Shown here piece by piece: positions 1-11,921 of a DNA stretch of 64,000 bases. The DNA comes from Mytilus galloprovincialis (taxonomy: Eukaryota; Mollusca; Bivalvia; Mytilida; Mytilidae). Position 1 is the stretch's first letter. The number at the start of each line of letters is the position of its first letter. The position numbers were made by a program, and so were the translations under genes. Location of the stretch: assembly GCF_965363235.1 (NCBI RefSeq), contig NC_134847.1, positions 57,692,439-57,756,438 of the forward strand, given 5' to 3'. The notes under the pieces were generated by a model. It saw only the letters and a program-made list of their open reading frames with translations, did not search any database and was not told the DNA's origin.

Positions 1-480
1 AAAAAAGTCAAACCAAACATCAGTTAAGACGCTTGCATCATTCTAAAAATTTGTTAAACATGACATAGGTTATATGGCTTATTACACCAGAGAGTTCAAA
101 TACAAATACAAATAATAATGTGCGATTTGAACCAGCACAATTCTAAAACTTTATCGGGAACGACAATTATGATGGTATAACATGTATAAGCATGATAACG
201 TCTGTAAAATTACCAAATAGACAGCACTGAACAATCTAAATTTTAAAATATTTGAAATTGACAGAGTAAAGTAGCTACAACAGAGTCTGAATGTTTAAAC
301 ATCGCGAACAAACGGCCGTTAAAATGTAATAATAATTTTTGACTAAGTATAACTAGAAGAACGTGGCTTGGTACTTATACATCCCTCAAAAAAATTAAGC
401 AATTTAAATTGGTATCTTCAACAAATTTATTTAATAAATGGAAAAGGTTAAGAAAACTGTAATAATAAGTTATATAACCT
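1..480. other. Intergenic, nothing recognised
   Basis: AT-rich sequence with no open frame of note, no tandem structure and no inverted repeat that I could see. Confidence 0.5.
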
Positions 481-507
481 AAATGTGAAGCACTACACGG
501 AGTCAAA

Positions 508-1197
508 CTACATCTTTTCATTTATCCCATTTGGTGCCAAAGTTATTAATTTTCTTATCCAAAATCTTTCCCGAGCAAGTCTATCCTCCTTAGACCAAGC
601 AGAGTTGTGGTCAATGATTTTAATGGTCAGTCAATTGAGATCTGCCTTAGTGTGGCCAGGGGATCTCAAATGTTGACTGAGAGGGAGGTCTGACTTGCAT
701 TGGTAGTCGCTACGATGGGCGTTCATTCGTTTGTGAAACGGCTGTTCTGACTCGCCAACATACTGTTTACCACATTTACACTGTAAGAGATACACAACAA
801 TTGAAGTCTTGCAATTAACATCATGAACATTGCAAAATATGGTGTATTCTGTGCCAGTGGAGTGACTGTTAAAAGTCTGGGTATCCAGTATTTGTTTGCA
901 AGTCAGACATCGTTTGTTTCCTTAACCCTTGCAAGAGTCCATAGATGAAGAGCCTGCTTGAGAGGATAAATAAGCTCTCACCAGCAAGTCTTTAAGGCTT
1001 TTGGGCCTACAGAAAGCCAGTACAGGTGGCTCGGGAAAGATCTTGGATAGTTTAAAATGTTTTTCGATCTCTTTCCAATTTTCGCGGATTAGGTGAGATA
1101 AGTTGTCAAATTTTGGATGGTAAGTCAACACAAAAGGCACCCTCTTGTTGACCTTTTTGTATATATATATATACCTTATGATTATTTCATACACCAT
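508..1197 (-). mobile_element. Penelope-like element remnant: C-terminal RT linker and GIY-YIG endonuclease
   Basis: Read on the minus strand, 1197 to 922 encodes the stretch that follows the reverse transcriptase in Penelope-like elements (FVLTYHPKF, then IRENWKEI and AFCRPKSLKDLLVRA). It continues to a GIY-YIG nuclease at about 850-510, with YLLQCKCGKQYVGES, the HKRMNAHRSDY helix, PLSQHL and the acidic residue in RLARERFWI. The frame ends at a stop at 508-510 after a short conserved tail. Two in-frame stops interrupt it, one near 922 and one near 650, and the reverse transcriptase itself is absent, so this is a dead 5'-truncated copy. The GIY-YIG domain normally nicks target DNA for insertion. 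Confidence 0.85.
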
Positions 1198-1564
1198 CTA
1201 TAGTAGACATCGATTCGAGTTTCTAAGAAACAAATCTTACCACGAAAACTCAATGTTGACCACTTAAACCATGAAAATGGTCAAGGTCAGGTCATAATCT
1301 GCCTGATGGACATGAACACCTTTAAAAAATCCATACACCAAAAACAGTTGACCTTTTGTAAATTTTATAGTTTCTTAGAAACAGATATAGATCGAGACAT
1401 AACCCAAAAAATATATTTTTAACAAATGAATCATGAAAATAAGTCAAGGTCTGACAGATTAACTTTGGTAAATTTTGTACATGAGTACATTCTCAAATTC
1501 ATTCAATAAACAAATATGTATTGCTTATAGTACAATTTGAAATACAGACTTGAACAAGAAAGTT

Positions 1565-2155
1565 TAGGGGGAGGGTTGGGATCCCGCTAACATGTTTAAC
1601 CCACCACATTGTTTATGTATGTGCCTGTCCCAAGTCAGGAGCCTGTAATTCTGTGGTTGTTGTTTGTTTATGTGTTAGGGAGCTACCATTTGATTTTTAT
1701 GGGGGGGCTAGGAGGAAAAATTTTGTCCTGCATTTTTTTTAGCTGTAATCTCTGTCCTGCCTTTTTATTTTTTATTTATCCTGACTTTTTTTTACCTAAA
1801 TTGTCGTCCTGACTTTTTTTTTTTTGCAAGTGTCTCATCCTGCCTTTTTTTTTTACTCAAAACTCCTGTCCTGCCTATTTTTTTCAAATTTCATCCTAGC
1901 CCCCCCATAAAAATTAAATGGTAGCTCCCTTACATATTTGTTTTTCGTTCATTTTTTTATATAAATAAAGCCGTTAATTTTCTTGTTTGAATTGTTTTAC
2001 ATTGTCATATCGGGGCCTATTATAGCTGACTATGCAGTATGGGCTTTGCTCATTGTTGAAGGCTGTACAGTGACCTATAGTTGTTAATGTCTGTGTCATT
2101 TTGGTCTCTAGTGGACAGTTGTCTCATTGGCAATCATACCACATCTTCTTTTTTA
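1565..2155 (+). repeat. Dispersed non-coding tail repeat, split by a TIR element
   Basis: It starts with GGGGGAGGGTTGGGATC and CAAGTCAGGAGCCTG, then after the insertion at 1678-1929 continues through GCTCATTGTTGAAGGC and ends with TTGTCTCATTGGCAATCATA and an AT-rich tail. Other copies in this window lie at 16695-17010 (minus), 32600-32905, 35700-35880, 48090-48240, 58290-58440 and 61195-61255. The first part is shared with the Penelope-like 3' tails at 10681 and 18908. It is probably the 3' end of a retroelement or a SINE-like derivative. Confidence 0.6.
1678..1929. mobile_element. G-tract TIR element, family A copy 1
   Basis: The inverted ends are GGGAGCTACCATTTGATTTT followed by a run of G, and the mirror image at the right end. 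Both sides carry TTA (1675-1677 and 1930-1932) as a 3-bp target duplication. The inside is a run of short T-rich phrases (TCCTGCC plus a T tract). There is no coding capacity. TIRs starting GGG with a TWA duplication fit PIF/Harbinger-type miniature elements. The element is nested in the tail repeat, so it is younger than it. Confidence 0.8.
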
Positions 2156-2940
2156 TATTAGCCTTGATCAATCATTCATGATATGAGCTGAAGGTCAGGT
2201 GAACTTAGGCAGATTTAAGGGGGGCAGGGGACCCAGCCCATCATTTTTAGAGAAAAAATGATTACATGTACATAGAGAATCACTGAAGCATGACTGGAGT
2301 GGGCCTCTCTTAGGCAGTCAGTGAGCCCCACTTATGAAAATTTCTGGATCCACTGGTGAACCTTAACAGATAAACATGTAGACCTTGCAGAGATAAAAAA
2401 TATAATGGCCAACACTGACTGAATGTCGAAGTAATCATACAATGTATGCAGTAATGTTACATGTCATGTACATGTATAATCCATTGGTTACAAGTGATTT
2501 TGGCAAATTTTAAATATTGTCATATATTACTAACTTATGTTACTTTTCAGTGCTCTATCTAAGACTTAAGAGTAGAAGGGAAGAGTTTTAAGATGAAGGG
2601 CACGTAACACATCGCTGTTTCCTGTCTGAAATGGGGCATTGTTTTGTGCCATTTTGATCATCATCAGTTCTTAATTAAATTAAAATCAAGTAGTTGGCAA
2701 TTTTCTGAACTACAATGTAACAGTTCTTTTAGATTGTAAAAAAGCTATATTTACATGTAATAGGTTTCAATATTCCTGCAGATGTCAGTATAATTGTAAT
2801 CTCCTAGTTATAGCAGTAAAATCATTAAAGGGGCAAAAGTCTAGGTTAAAACTAATATTAATTAATAGTTACTTCTAAAAAAATAAATGGGAAATGTGTC
2901 AAAAAGGACACAGATAATGCCCCCGCTAGCATATAACCTT
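2156..2940. other. Intergenic, nothing recognised
   Basis: No gene, tandem repeat or clear inverted repeat was found. A few ACATGTACATG-type short palindromes occur, which are common in this genome. Confidence 0.4.
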
Positions 2941-4080
2941 ATTAAAGGGATATAACTCAAGAACTGTAAAAGTGAAGCTGTCAAAAATTGAACTTAAACT
3001 GAGTTTAGAGGTAATAAGCAGTATATACACATTTCATTAAATTAGTTGAGACAAACTTAAGTTAAGAGAACAGAAACTAAAAAATTCTTCAATTTTTCCA
3101 CTTGTAAAGGGGCATAACCCTAGAATGGTAATCAAAGTGCTTGTAATCACTGAATGGTAAAGATTGCTTTAATTTATCAGTTGGTACTAGTAAAGTGAAT
3201 ATTACATTGTATATTGTATATATACATGTAGCATTGATTTAAGTTGATTCAACTACTATTCTGGACAAAGAAAAATAACTTCAATTTTCAAAGAAGATTT
3301 CATAAAGCATTGGTTTTATGTAATTCAACAACCATTCTGGACTAAGAAAGATAACTCCAATTTATTGACTTGAAACTACAAAAATGCTTGTTTTTGGTCC
3401 CTTTTTGGCCCTGTATTCCTAGACTGTTAGCCCCATAACCCTTAAAATATATCTCAACCTTCTACTTATGGTATTAAACATTGTGGTACAATTTCAGAAC
3501 AATTGCAATACTTAAGCTCTTACACAACTTATTGTCCTGACACTAGATAAATGCTTGTTTTGGCCCCTTTGGGCCCCTAATTCCTAAGGGAGCTACCATT
3601 TGATTTTTATGGGGGGGCTAGGATGAAAAATTTTGTCCTACATTTTTTTTTTAGCTGTAATCTCTGTCCTGCCTTTTTTTTTCACTCTGTTCGGTCCTGC
3701 CTTTTTTTTTAAAAGTTTATCCTGACTTTTTTTTTACCTAAATTGTCGTCCTGACTTTTTTTTTTTGCAAGTGTCTCATCCCACAATCCCACATCCTGCC
3801 TTTTTTTTTCTCTCAAAACTCTTTTTTCAAATTTCATCCTAGCCCCCCCCATAAAAATCAAATGGTAGCTCCCTAAACCTTAGAGACCATAACCCCCAAA
3901 ATCAATCCCAAGCTTCCTTTTGTGGTTATAAACATAAATAAAACATTGTGTTAAAATTTTAATGATTTCTGTTTACTTATACTATTAAAAGTAATAATCC
4001 GGAAACCATCCGTCTTCAGACGACGTGATACCAATATACAATGTACAACTGCAAAATTTTTTGCGGTCGTATAAAAATGT
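2941..4080 (+). repeat. Dispersed non-coding repeat ending in a GCAAAATTTTTTGCGG hairpin
   Basis: Phrases such as GGGATATAACTCAAGAACTG, ACTACAAAAATGCTTG and TTTTGGCCCCTT recur, followed by ATCCGTCTTCAGACGACG and the terminal hairpin GCAAAATTTTTTGCGGTCGT. A second copy at 55080-55440 has the same order of blocks (TTATTGTCTGGAAACTACAA, GTCTTCAGACGACACTGA). A family A TIR element interrupts it at 3588-3873. No protein is encoded. The class of element is unknown to me. Confidence 0.55.
3588..3873. mobile_element. G-tract TIR element, family A copy 2
   Basis: Same ends as at 1678 (GGGAGCTACCATTTGATTTT, then a G run) with a TAA target duplication at 3585-3587 and 3874-3876. The inside again has TCCTGCC plus T-tract phrases, with a few more units than copy 1 (286 against 252 bp). 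Confidence 0.85.
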
Positions 4081-4146
4081 ACTTTGAAAATATGACATTT
4101 TTGCAGATCTATCTAAGAGGGTTTAAACATTTTGTTGGAGCCCAAC

Positions 4147-4213
4147 CACAGGCACTTGTTTCTATCCATGCCATGGGAAGGTCTCTTTCCATGGATAGAA
4201 ATAAGAGCCTGTG
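4147..4213. mobile_element. Miniature TIR element, CACAGGCACTTG family, minimal copy
   Basis: The ends are CACAGGCACTTGTTTCTATC and its inverse with a few changes. The two arms nearly touch, so the element is a 67-bp hairpin. A longer relative lies at 62284-62773. The flanks AGCCCAAC and CACCCAAC match at 6 of 8 positions, which could be an old 8-bp target duplication (hAT-like). Confidence 0.55.
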
Positions 4214-4734
4214 CACCCAACCCTTATAATTATCAATACATGTTTTACTATTATTTAAACAGTATTACGAAAGCATGAAATCATGAGAACAGCCACTGTC
4301 ATAGAAAACTAAGTAGTAATGCATTAAAACATGTATTAGTGATCATTAGTAAACTAAATTATAATATACAGACCAACTGCTGGACCCAGCTAAATTTACA
4401 TCCAAGCAACTTTGCTTCACTGCAATCTTATCAAAACTTATACTTACAATGAGTAAAGAATTGGGAAATTACATAATGTATTGTTTGAAGAGAAACTAAA
4501 CATAAGAGGTGGCCGCAGTAGGGAAAATACCTAAAATTTACATGTTAGCCACTGTTGGAGGCGGTAGGGGATTTGTCTTACCATTGTTATCACATTCTCT
4601 TCATACCTCTATAAACCAGCACACCTAGTGCATATTACAATTCATTCAAGTGTTCTAGTTTGTCTCGAAGTCGAATGTCAAATACGAAATTCCAAATTAA
4701 AAAAAAACTTGTTTGAGTTTTATTTGTTTGGTAT
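4214..4734 (+). other. Likely 5' leader of the LINE plus flank
   Basis: No open frame. The sequence directly before 4735 is presumably the 5' untranslated part of the LINE, but its exact start cannot be fixed from one copy. Confidence 0.35.
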
Positions 4735-6381
4735 ATGTTAAGACCGAAATTAAAGGTAACGCTTATTTCCAGTGCAACGAACCATAATATAGTATCTATA
4801 AATAGTAAAAAAAATATGCTCCAACAAGATGAAAAATGTTTTAAATGTAGACGTCATTGTCGAACAAGATCTGTCATGTGTAAAAACAATCACTGGGTCC
4901 ATTATAAATGTGACAAACTAGATGAAAAAGAAATTGAAGTAATAGAACAAAGTGAACATAATTATGTGTGTAAAACTTTCACAAATGAAGCGTTTGACTC
5001 AAGAAACAACTTTGAACAATTAGCAATCTTAGATAATAACTGTGCTATTAATAAGTCAGAATTGTCAATAGCTGACATGATGTTACAAGAAGAAATTCAA
5101 TGTTATGCCTGCAATAATTTTGAACAAAGTGTTGAAAACAGATGTTTAATATGTGATATGCCATTTCATGACAATTGTCTAGATAACGACACTCAAAAAT
5201 GCTATTCATGCATAGGGTTATCCGAACAGAGAGATCTCAGTGACAAAACCCAACAACAAACACATCAAACAATCCCAAAATCTATAGAAATAGAGACTGA
5301 GACAATTAGTTTAAGTGAATCAGAACAGATAAACATGTCTTCTGAAACAACTCCAAAAAATATACAACCTGAATCTAGACCTACTGTCGGTATTGTTCAA
5401 AGAGCTGAAATACGCCAACCAACACAAACTGAATCTACAAATCTGATTATTGATGATTCAACATATACGGTTATAGCTGATAGAAACAAGCTAGATGAAA
5501 ATCACAAAATTCGTATGAAGGAGTTGAAACAATTAGAACAAAAGTTGAAAAAAAGAGAGGAACAAATTAAAATGAAAGAAGCCATGATTAATGAAAATAT
5601 GAAGGAAAAAACAAACATCTTAGATAGACTACATAAATCAGAATTTCGAAATATAGAACTGGAAAATACAATTAAAACTCTGTACACCAAAATTGAGTCT
5701 CTACAGAACAAGCCAAATCAACATCTTCCGGAACACCAAAGCTCTGCTAGCAAGACTACTGATGACCTCGTAACTGGTATACGAGAAAAAGTAACAAAAT
5801 ATGTACTCAGTCAAGTTGATGATGAAATAAATAAACTTCAAAATGAAAATAAAACTACTAACAATGATTCTTTCAATAGACAAAATCAAACACATGATTA
5901 CCAGCAAATGTATCCTTCAAACCAACAACAACATTACAGGCAAAGCAGCTATACTCAAAACTATGGTGAACCATCAGCAACTAGTCAGTACAGTATGTAT
6001 GGAGCAAGGTATAGTGAACCCAATCAATACTATTACCGCTCAGAAAATGAAGACAGAAATTATCAAAACTATGATCAAAGAATACCAAGTTATTTCCAAA
6101 ATCAAGCAGAACTAGAGACTCGAAACATCTGCAAAGATAACCTAATAGAAGTTGTTCCAAATTGGACGAACCAAGATTATGTCCAAAACCACATTTCTGT
6201 TCAAAACAAAACAACACAACATTCAAGAATAAACGATCAAGATATATATCAATTGAAGCATAACAATCAGCCAACATCAGACAATCTGTATAGACACACA
6301 GGACAAGCGTTGTACTACCAACCTACAAGACACACAGATAATTTTTTATACCACCCAAGCCTCAACCAGACACCGCACTAG
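4735..6381 (+). CDS. LINE ORF1 protein with PHD-like zinc fingers and coiled coil
   Basis: The 548-residue protein opens with two cysteine-rich modules. The first is at about residues 35-80 (CFKCRRHC, then NHWVHYKC). The second, at about 120-165, is a clearer PHD-like finger (CYACNNF, CLICDMPFHDNC, CYSC). A charged coiled coil spans about 250-325 (HKIRMKELKQLEQKLKKREE). The tail beyond about 375 is rich in Q, N and Y and low in complexity. Such ORF1 proteins bind the element's RNA and bring it together with ORF2. The ATG at 4735 is the first in the frame. The frame is uninterrupted and stops eight bases before the first ORF2 codons. Nucleic-acid binding is inferred from the family. Confidence 0.85.
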   Translation: MLRPKLKVTLISSATNHNIVSINSKKNMLQQDEKCFKCRRHCRTRSVMCKNNHWVHYKCDKLDEKEIEVIEQSEHNYVCKTFTNEAFDSRNNFEQLAILDNNCAINKSELSIADMMLQEEIQCYACNNFEQSVENRCLICDMPFHDNCLDNDTQKCYSCIGLSEQRDLSDKTQQQTHQTIPKSIEIETETISLSESEQINMSSETTPKNIQPESRPTVGIVQRAEIRQPTQTESTNLIIDDSTYTVIADRNKLDENHKIRMKELKQLEQKLKKREEQIKMKEAMINENMKEKTNILDRLHKSEFRNIELENTIKTLYTKIESLQNKPNQHLPEHQSSASKTTDDLVTGIREKVTKYVLSQVDDEINKLQNENKTTNNDSFNRQNQTHDYQQMYPSNQQQHYRQSSYTQNYGEPSATSQYSMYGARYSEPNQYYYRSENEDRNYQNYDQRIPSYFQNQAELETRNICKDNLIEVVPNWTNQDYVQNHISVQNKTTQHSRINDQDIYQLKHNNQPTSDNLYRHTGQALYYQPTRHTDNFLYHPSLNQTPH

Positions 6382-6458
6382 ATGCCAATTTGCTTACAAA
6401 TGTAAATAGTAACTGTACAAATAATGTTTTAGATTTTAATGATTGCGAGCAGAAAAAT

Positions 6459-9400
6459 ATGAACATTCTGAGTTTTAATTGTAAAAATATATTAACTTGT
6501 GGACCATTCTTCATGGAGATGAAGGAAGATGTCGATATTTATTTACTACAGGAACATTGGTTGTTTGACTGTCAACTCAACATGTTGAATGAAATTCACT
6601 CTAAATATATAGGAATAGGAAAATCGGTGGACACTGATGACCCTCTGCCGCCAATACAAATGCCGAGAGGATATGGCGGAGTGGCAATATTATGGCGAAA
6701 AAAACTAGACCACCTTATATCGGCTGTGAAAGCAGGAAATAGTAGAATCCAATGCATTGAAATAGAAGGTGATCCCAACATCATCATTATTTCTCTATAT
6801 TTACCATGCAAAGGACCCACTAATAGTACACAAGAGTTACTAGAATGTATAGACCAACTGAATGAAATTGTATGTACATACTTGAATACTCATCAGATAA
6901 TTATAGGAGGAGATTTTAATGAAGACATAATTAATGGAGCTTCCTCTCAAAGAAAAAAGTGTATCAATGACTTTATGCAAGATCATGAGCTATCTTCAAA
7001 AGAAACTGGACTTACCTTTATACATTCAAATGGAAAAGATTCTACGGCCATTGACTTTATTCTTTATCAAAACAAATATTCAGAGAACATAATAGATATA
7101 AAGAAGCTAAACGTAACTTCAAATGTCTCGGACCATTACCCTATATTATTGTCTGTTCTACATCATCAGAAAAAGCTCTATACTTCAGGAAAATCGAAAA
7201 TTTCAACAAAAACATTTAACAAAAGAATTAAATGGGACAAAATTGATACAGGAAAATATGCAAGTCTCATCTCGACAGAAATTAGTTCAACAAGATGCCA
7301 AATACAAAACCGTGAAGACATTGCGAGTGGTTTTAGCACTTTAAATAACATCATAAGTAAAGCTTCAAAAGTTTTTGCTCCTAAATCAAATAAAGGAAAA
7401 AAGAAGCCAAAATTACAAGTCATGAATGAGGAAATCCGCAAAGCTATCAGTAACAAGAAAACTGCATTCTATAACTGGAAAAATAACGGAAGTATTAATG
7501 ATCAGCACAACTACTATCTGAAGCAAAAGAAACTAACAACTTACGAACTGAGGAAGCAATGTCGTTTAGAAATAGCACTTAGAAGAATAAACGAGAGGCA
7601 AAAGCTAATTGAATCTAAAGTTTCCGATACCAAAACATTTTTTAGAATGATCAGAAATCAAAGAGGAAAAATGTCCAAACATATAGATGAGCTCAATGTT
7701 GATGGTCAAATTTATAACAGCGACAATCAAATAATTAATGGCTGGCACATACATTTTGAAGAACTAGCTAAAAAGTCTGTCAATACAAAGTTTGATCATA
7801 AACATTTAGAAAATGTCGAAAAAGAAGTTAAAGTTATATCTGATATTTGCCAAGAAAGATATATCCATATGCAAGTGACTAATAAAGAAGTAGAAAAAGC
7901 AATATCAAGCTTGAACAAAAATAAAGCAGCAGATATTTATGGGATCACAGCAGAAAACATTATATATGGTGGTGAAGATCTGAGAGCTTATATATGTGAA
8001 CTCATAAATATGTCCTTTAAATACTGCTATGTTCCAGACCTACTAAAAATAGGCACATTATTTCCAATATTCAAAAACAAAGGAAACATTAAGGATGCTA
8101 TTAACTATCGTGGAATAACTGTCACTCCAACCTTATCGAAAATAATAGAAAAGATTCTGAAATTGAGAGAAAATGTAAAAATTATAGAATCTCAAAACCC
8201 ATTACAAAGTGGATTCACAGAGGATACCACCCCATTAATGTGTGAACTCATCATAGAGGAGTTTGAGAGAGAAAATAAAGACCTAAAAAGACCAACTTAT
8301 TTAGCTATGCTTGATGGGAAATCAGCCTTTGATGTTGTGGTACATGCAAATCTCATTAGAAGACTATACCAAATTGGAATATCCGACCAATCTCTACTAA
8401 TGATACAAAATCTGTACCATAATGCTGCTACATGCATTAAATGGAATGGTCATCTTTCAGAACCTTTTCTAGTAGAACAAGGAATACGTCAAGGTGGAGC
8501 TATATCTGCTGACTTATATAAAGTATATGTTAACCCCTTATTGAACCTTCTGTGTGAAACAGGACTAGGCGGGAAAATTGGTAACATAAACTGCTGTGCA
8601 CCTAGTGCGCTGATGATGTCGCTATTATAGCAACTAATCCTCTTGAGATTCAGTCTTTGGTCGATATTGCAGTTGATTTCAGTAGAAGAGAAGGATATCT
8701 CTTACAACCAACAAAGAGCGTCATACTGCCAGTAAGAACAACCACAAAAACAATAGAAACTGAAGAAGGATTCTGGAATATGGATGATAAACCAATGCCA
8801 GTAGTAAAAACTGCAAAACATATTGGAATACATAAATCAGAAAAAAACTCAGTCCTTTTAACAGTTGAAGAAAACATCAAAAAAGCAAGGCGCACTTTAT
8901 ATAGTTTAATGGGATCAGGTCTACACGGAACCAACGGATTAGACCCAGAAACAATACTCAAACTAGTTAAAACTTATGTACTACCAATTTTAACTTATGG
9001 ACTAGAAATTTTGATCCCAAAAGGAAAATCGTTAACTATTTTAAATCTATACCACAAGAAATTATTAAAACAGCTATTATCATTATCTACAAATACAGCA
9101 GACCCGGCCATTTATATACTCTCTGGCATGATACCAATTGAAGCTGAGTTGCACATCAAAATTTTGACATTATTTGGAACCATCTCTAGATCAGAAAAAA
9201 CTTCAAATGAGTGGCGAATAGCAGAAAGACAACTTAAATTGAAATCCTTTAATAGTAACAGCTGGTTCATTGATATAAAAAAAATCTGTTTGTTATATAA
9301 TATAGAAAATATAGAGAAATATCTGGACAATCCACTTACAAAATCAAAATGGAAATCATTTATAGACAATAAAGTGCAAAGCTACTGGACTAACAAAATT

Positions 9401-9934
9401 CTTGACGACTCTAAGATGTTCTCAACTCTTCAATATATGAACTGTCAATATACTATCGGGAAAATACACCCACTGATTACTACAAAAACAGCAAATAATA
9501 GAGACATTGTAAGGATTCCTTCAAGAACTAAAATTGCTACAGGAACTTATATATTTCAATCAAATCGAGCATCATTCAATAAAAACAAAGTCAATCCAAC
9601 ATGTAAACTTTGTAATAAGAGTCCTGAAACCTTGTCACATTTTCTATTGATATGTGAGTCACTTGAAATGGCCAGGAAAAGATCCGTGGATATTATAATT
9701 GATATGGGAAGTGAACTTTTAGCAAAATCTTACTTTGTAGAGGAAGTAGACTTAATTCAACTTATAGTTAATCCCTTCTACTATACTGTGAATAAATGTA
9801 ACAATGAAATTGTTCAAAATATTGCTGGACAACTAGAAAGAGTGTGTAGACAGCTTATTTATAATCTGCATATGAAGCGATATGATCTGCTAATTAAACA
9901 ACAAAAATGCGAAAAGAAAAACAATCTTTCGTGA
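6459..9934 (+). pseudogene. LINE ORF2: endonuclease / reverse transcriptase, one frameshift
   Basis: The ATG at 6459 opens the endonuclease directly (MNILSFNCKNI). Downstream are LLQEHW, IIGGDFNED and NVSDHYPILL, the metal and catalytic motifs of AP-type endonucleases. The reverse transcriptase follows: NKAADIYGITAEN, TLFPIFKNKGN, INYRGITVTPTLSK, LQSGFTEDT, MLDGKSAFDVV and GIRQGGAISADLY. The catalytic box CADDV is read only after a shift of frame at about 8604-8606, where one base (probably a T in an AGT-TGC pair) is missing. From 8606 the frame is open to 9934 and ends with a knuckle CKLCNKSPETLSHFLLIC. Apart from this break the protein of about 1158 residues is whole. The break removes the active site, so this copy cannot drive its own movement. 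Confidence 0.88.
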
Positions 9935-10560
9935 GGAGTGTATATTAGATAACATGTGACATTATGCTGATGATCAGGGTGGGAATCTCCACAGGTATCA
10001 TTCAGTCGCAATCAAATCAAATAGACAGTTAAATAAACCTTAATAAATTTTGGTTATTATATATGGGTGCATACAGATCAAAATTAAAGATAAATTTTTA
10101 TCTTTTTATTGTCAAATTATATATTAAATGTACATAACGGTGGCATTACAGAAAAGTCACTTTTTACCGATATTTTACTGTGTATTCGTAATTGGATTTG
10201 ACATTCATTGTGTATTATAACATTGTGTGGTGGAGGATTACATATTCAACTCCTTTGGAGGTGTGCCTACATTGGCAGAATTTATATTGATACAGATACA
10301 GATTAGACTGGGACAATATTTGTATATTTATGTTACAATTGTTCAAATACCAGTAAGATTCATATTTTTTAAAGGGTTCAATTTCTTAACGACTGGAAAA
10401 TGTATGACCTGAAATATACATCCTCTATTCAAAATCAGCCAGAGACAGATATATATATATATACATATGATATATAAAAGTCTATAAAAAAGACCAACCA
10501 GCAAATTTACTATGTACCAGATCGTCTAGAATAGGCGATACTATGCAGATAAGGAAAAAA
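9935..10560. other. LINE 3' end and intergenic DNA
   Basis: The LINE 3' untranslated region probably occupies the first 100-200 bases. A short (TA)n run is at about 10449-10462. No gene was found. Confidence 0.35.
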
Positions 10561-10669
10561 TATATCAGTCTAAAGGTACTGATGTAAGATGTTAAACGAT
10601 TTATTAACAACATTTTCGTATAATAACATCTTATATCAGTACCGTTGTGCACATATTTAGACTGATATA
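10561..10669. mobile_element. 109-bp snapback TIR element
   Basis: The outer arms are TATATCAGTCTAAA and TTTAGACTGATATA. Inside them GGTACTGATGTAAGATGTTA faces TAACATCTTATATCAGTACC, so almost the whole unit folds into one hairpin. The element is non-coding and its family is unknown. Confidence 0.6.
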
Positions 10670-10680
10670 TATATATATAT

Positions 10681-11075
10681 GACTTCTCTTGAACTGAATT
10701 TTAATGTGCGTATTGTTATGCGTTTACTTCAAAGTTCTGCATTGGCTAGAGGTATAGGGGGAGGGTTGAGATCTCATAAACATGTTTAATCCCGCCGCAT
10801 TTTTGCGCCTGTCCTAAGTCAGGAGCCTCTGGCCTTTGTTAATCTTGTATTATTTTTAATTTTAGTTTCTTGTGTACAATTTGGAGTTTAGTATGGCGTT
10901 CATTATCACTGAAATAGTATATATATTTGTTATGGGGCCAGCTGAAGGACACCTCCGCGTACGAGAATTTCTCGCTGCATTGAAGACCTGTTGGTGACCT
11001 TCTGCTGTTGTCTTCTCTATGGTCCGGTTGTTGTCTCTTTGACACATTCCCCATTTCCATTCTCAATTTTATTTA
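10681..11075 (+). repeat. Penelope-like element 3' tail, copy 1
   Basis: It begins GACTTCTCTTGAACTGAATT, passes GGGGGAGGGTTGAGATCTCA and AAGTCAGGAGCCTCTGGCCT, and ends with TTGACACATTCCCCATTTCC plus a poly-pyrimidine stretch. The same sequence follows a Penelope-type reverse transcriptase at 18908-19357, which links it to that element. Minus-strand copies are at 13266-13372 and 50683-50958. Confidence 0.65.
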
Positions 11076-11147
11076 TATATATATAGAATGTATTATATGT
11101 CTCTAATACAGCCAAGATAGCCAGTAAAATTAAGGCTTTCCTATCGT

Positions 11148-11921
11148 GGTCGGATGCAGCCATTTGGCCTTTTCACGTTTCCTTTCACTTTCCGCATTAT
11201 AGTGGCAAGGATCCGGTGCAAAATATAGTTAGTATGCATTTTGTGTCCGGACACATGAACACAACGATAAATTACAAATATTAAATATAGTAATTCAGTT
11301 TAAAGGCTTGATATAATACAAATGACCAAATGACAAATGACACAAATGAAAATTGCAATCAGATAAAATTTTCTTAATTATAAATTATACTTTAAAAAAT
11401 GGAAAACAACACGTTTTATAATTTATTGCGTCCGAAGCGCTTTTCTGGATTTGCCTTCATCAGGAACGCTCAAAGCCAAACATTTGAAATCCGAAGATGT
11501 ATAAGTACCGAAAATTTAAATTCGTTTTGCATTGTCATGATTGTGTATAGACACCGGACACATCCACCTAGAACACCAATACTAATATTTCATATTCAAA
11601 TAATTCCTGGAAAATGATGTGCATTATTCAAGAAATAGACACAAAATGCATGCTAACAATATTTTGCACCGAAAATATGACATATCTAGAGAAATTGGGA
11701 AATCTATTTCATTTCCCGTTTTCGCGTTTTCGCTTTTGCGCTTCCCCGATCATTTTGCTTTCTTGCTTTCTCGATTTCGCTTTCTTGATTTCTCGATTTC
11801 GCTTTCTTGATTTCTCGATTTTCCTATTTCCTGATTTTTTTATTTCTCCGACCGGTTTTGCATCTCTCGATTTCTCGATTTTAGCGAAAACGCGAAAAGG
11901 TGAAATGGCCGCATTCAGACC
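11148..11921. mobile_element. TIR element with internal 22-bp minisatellite
   Basis: The left end, GGTCGGATGCAGCCATTTGG then CCTTTTCACGTTT, faces the right end CGCGAAAAGGTGAAATGGCC then GCATTCAGACC. The arms have diverged. A short tandem array of about 22 bp (GCTTTCTTGATTTCTCGATT) lies at about 11755-11880. No transposase is visible. Confidence 0.5.

Larger units (their letters stand above)
4735..9934 (+). mobile_element. Nearly full-length two-ORF non-LTR retrotransposon (LINE)
   Basis: ORF1 (4735-6381) and ORF2 (from about 6459 to 9934) are on the same strand, with ORF2 in a different frame starting soon after the ORF1 stop. ORF2 has an apurinic-type endonuclease, a reverse transcriptase and a C-terminal zinc knuckle. 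This layout, with PHD-like fingers in ORF1, is known from CR1-like LINEs, but the clade is not certain. Only one frame break was found in ORF2, so the insertion looks recent. The 3' untranslated end after 9934 and the exact borders were not resolved. Confidence 0.9.
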
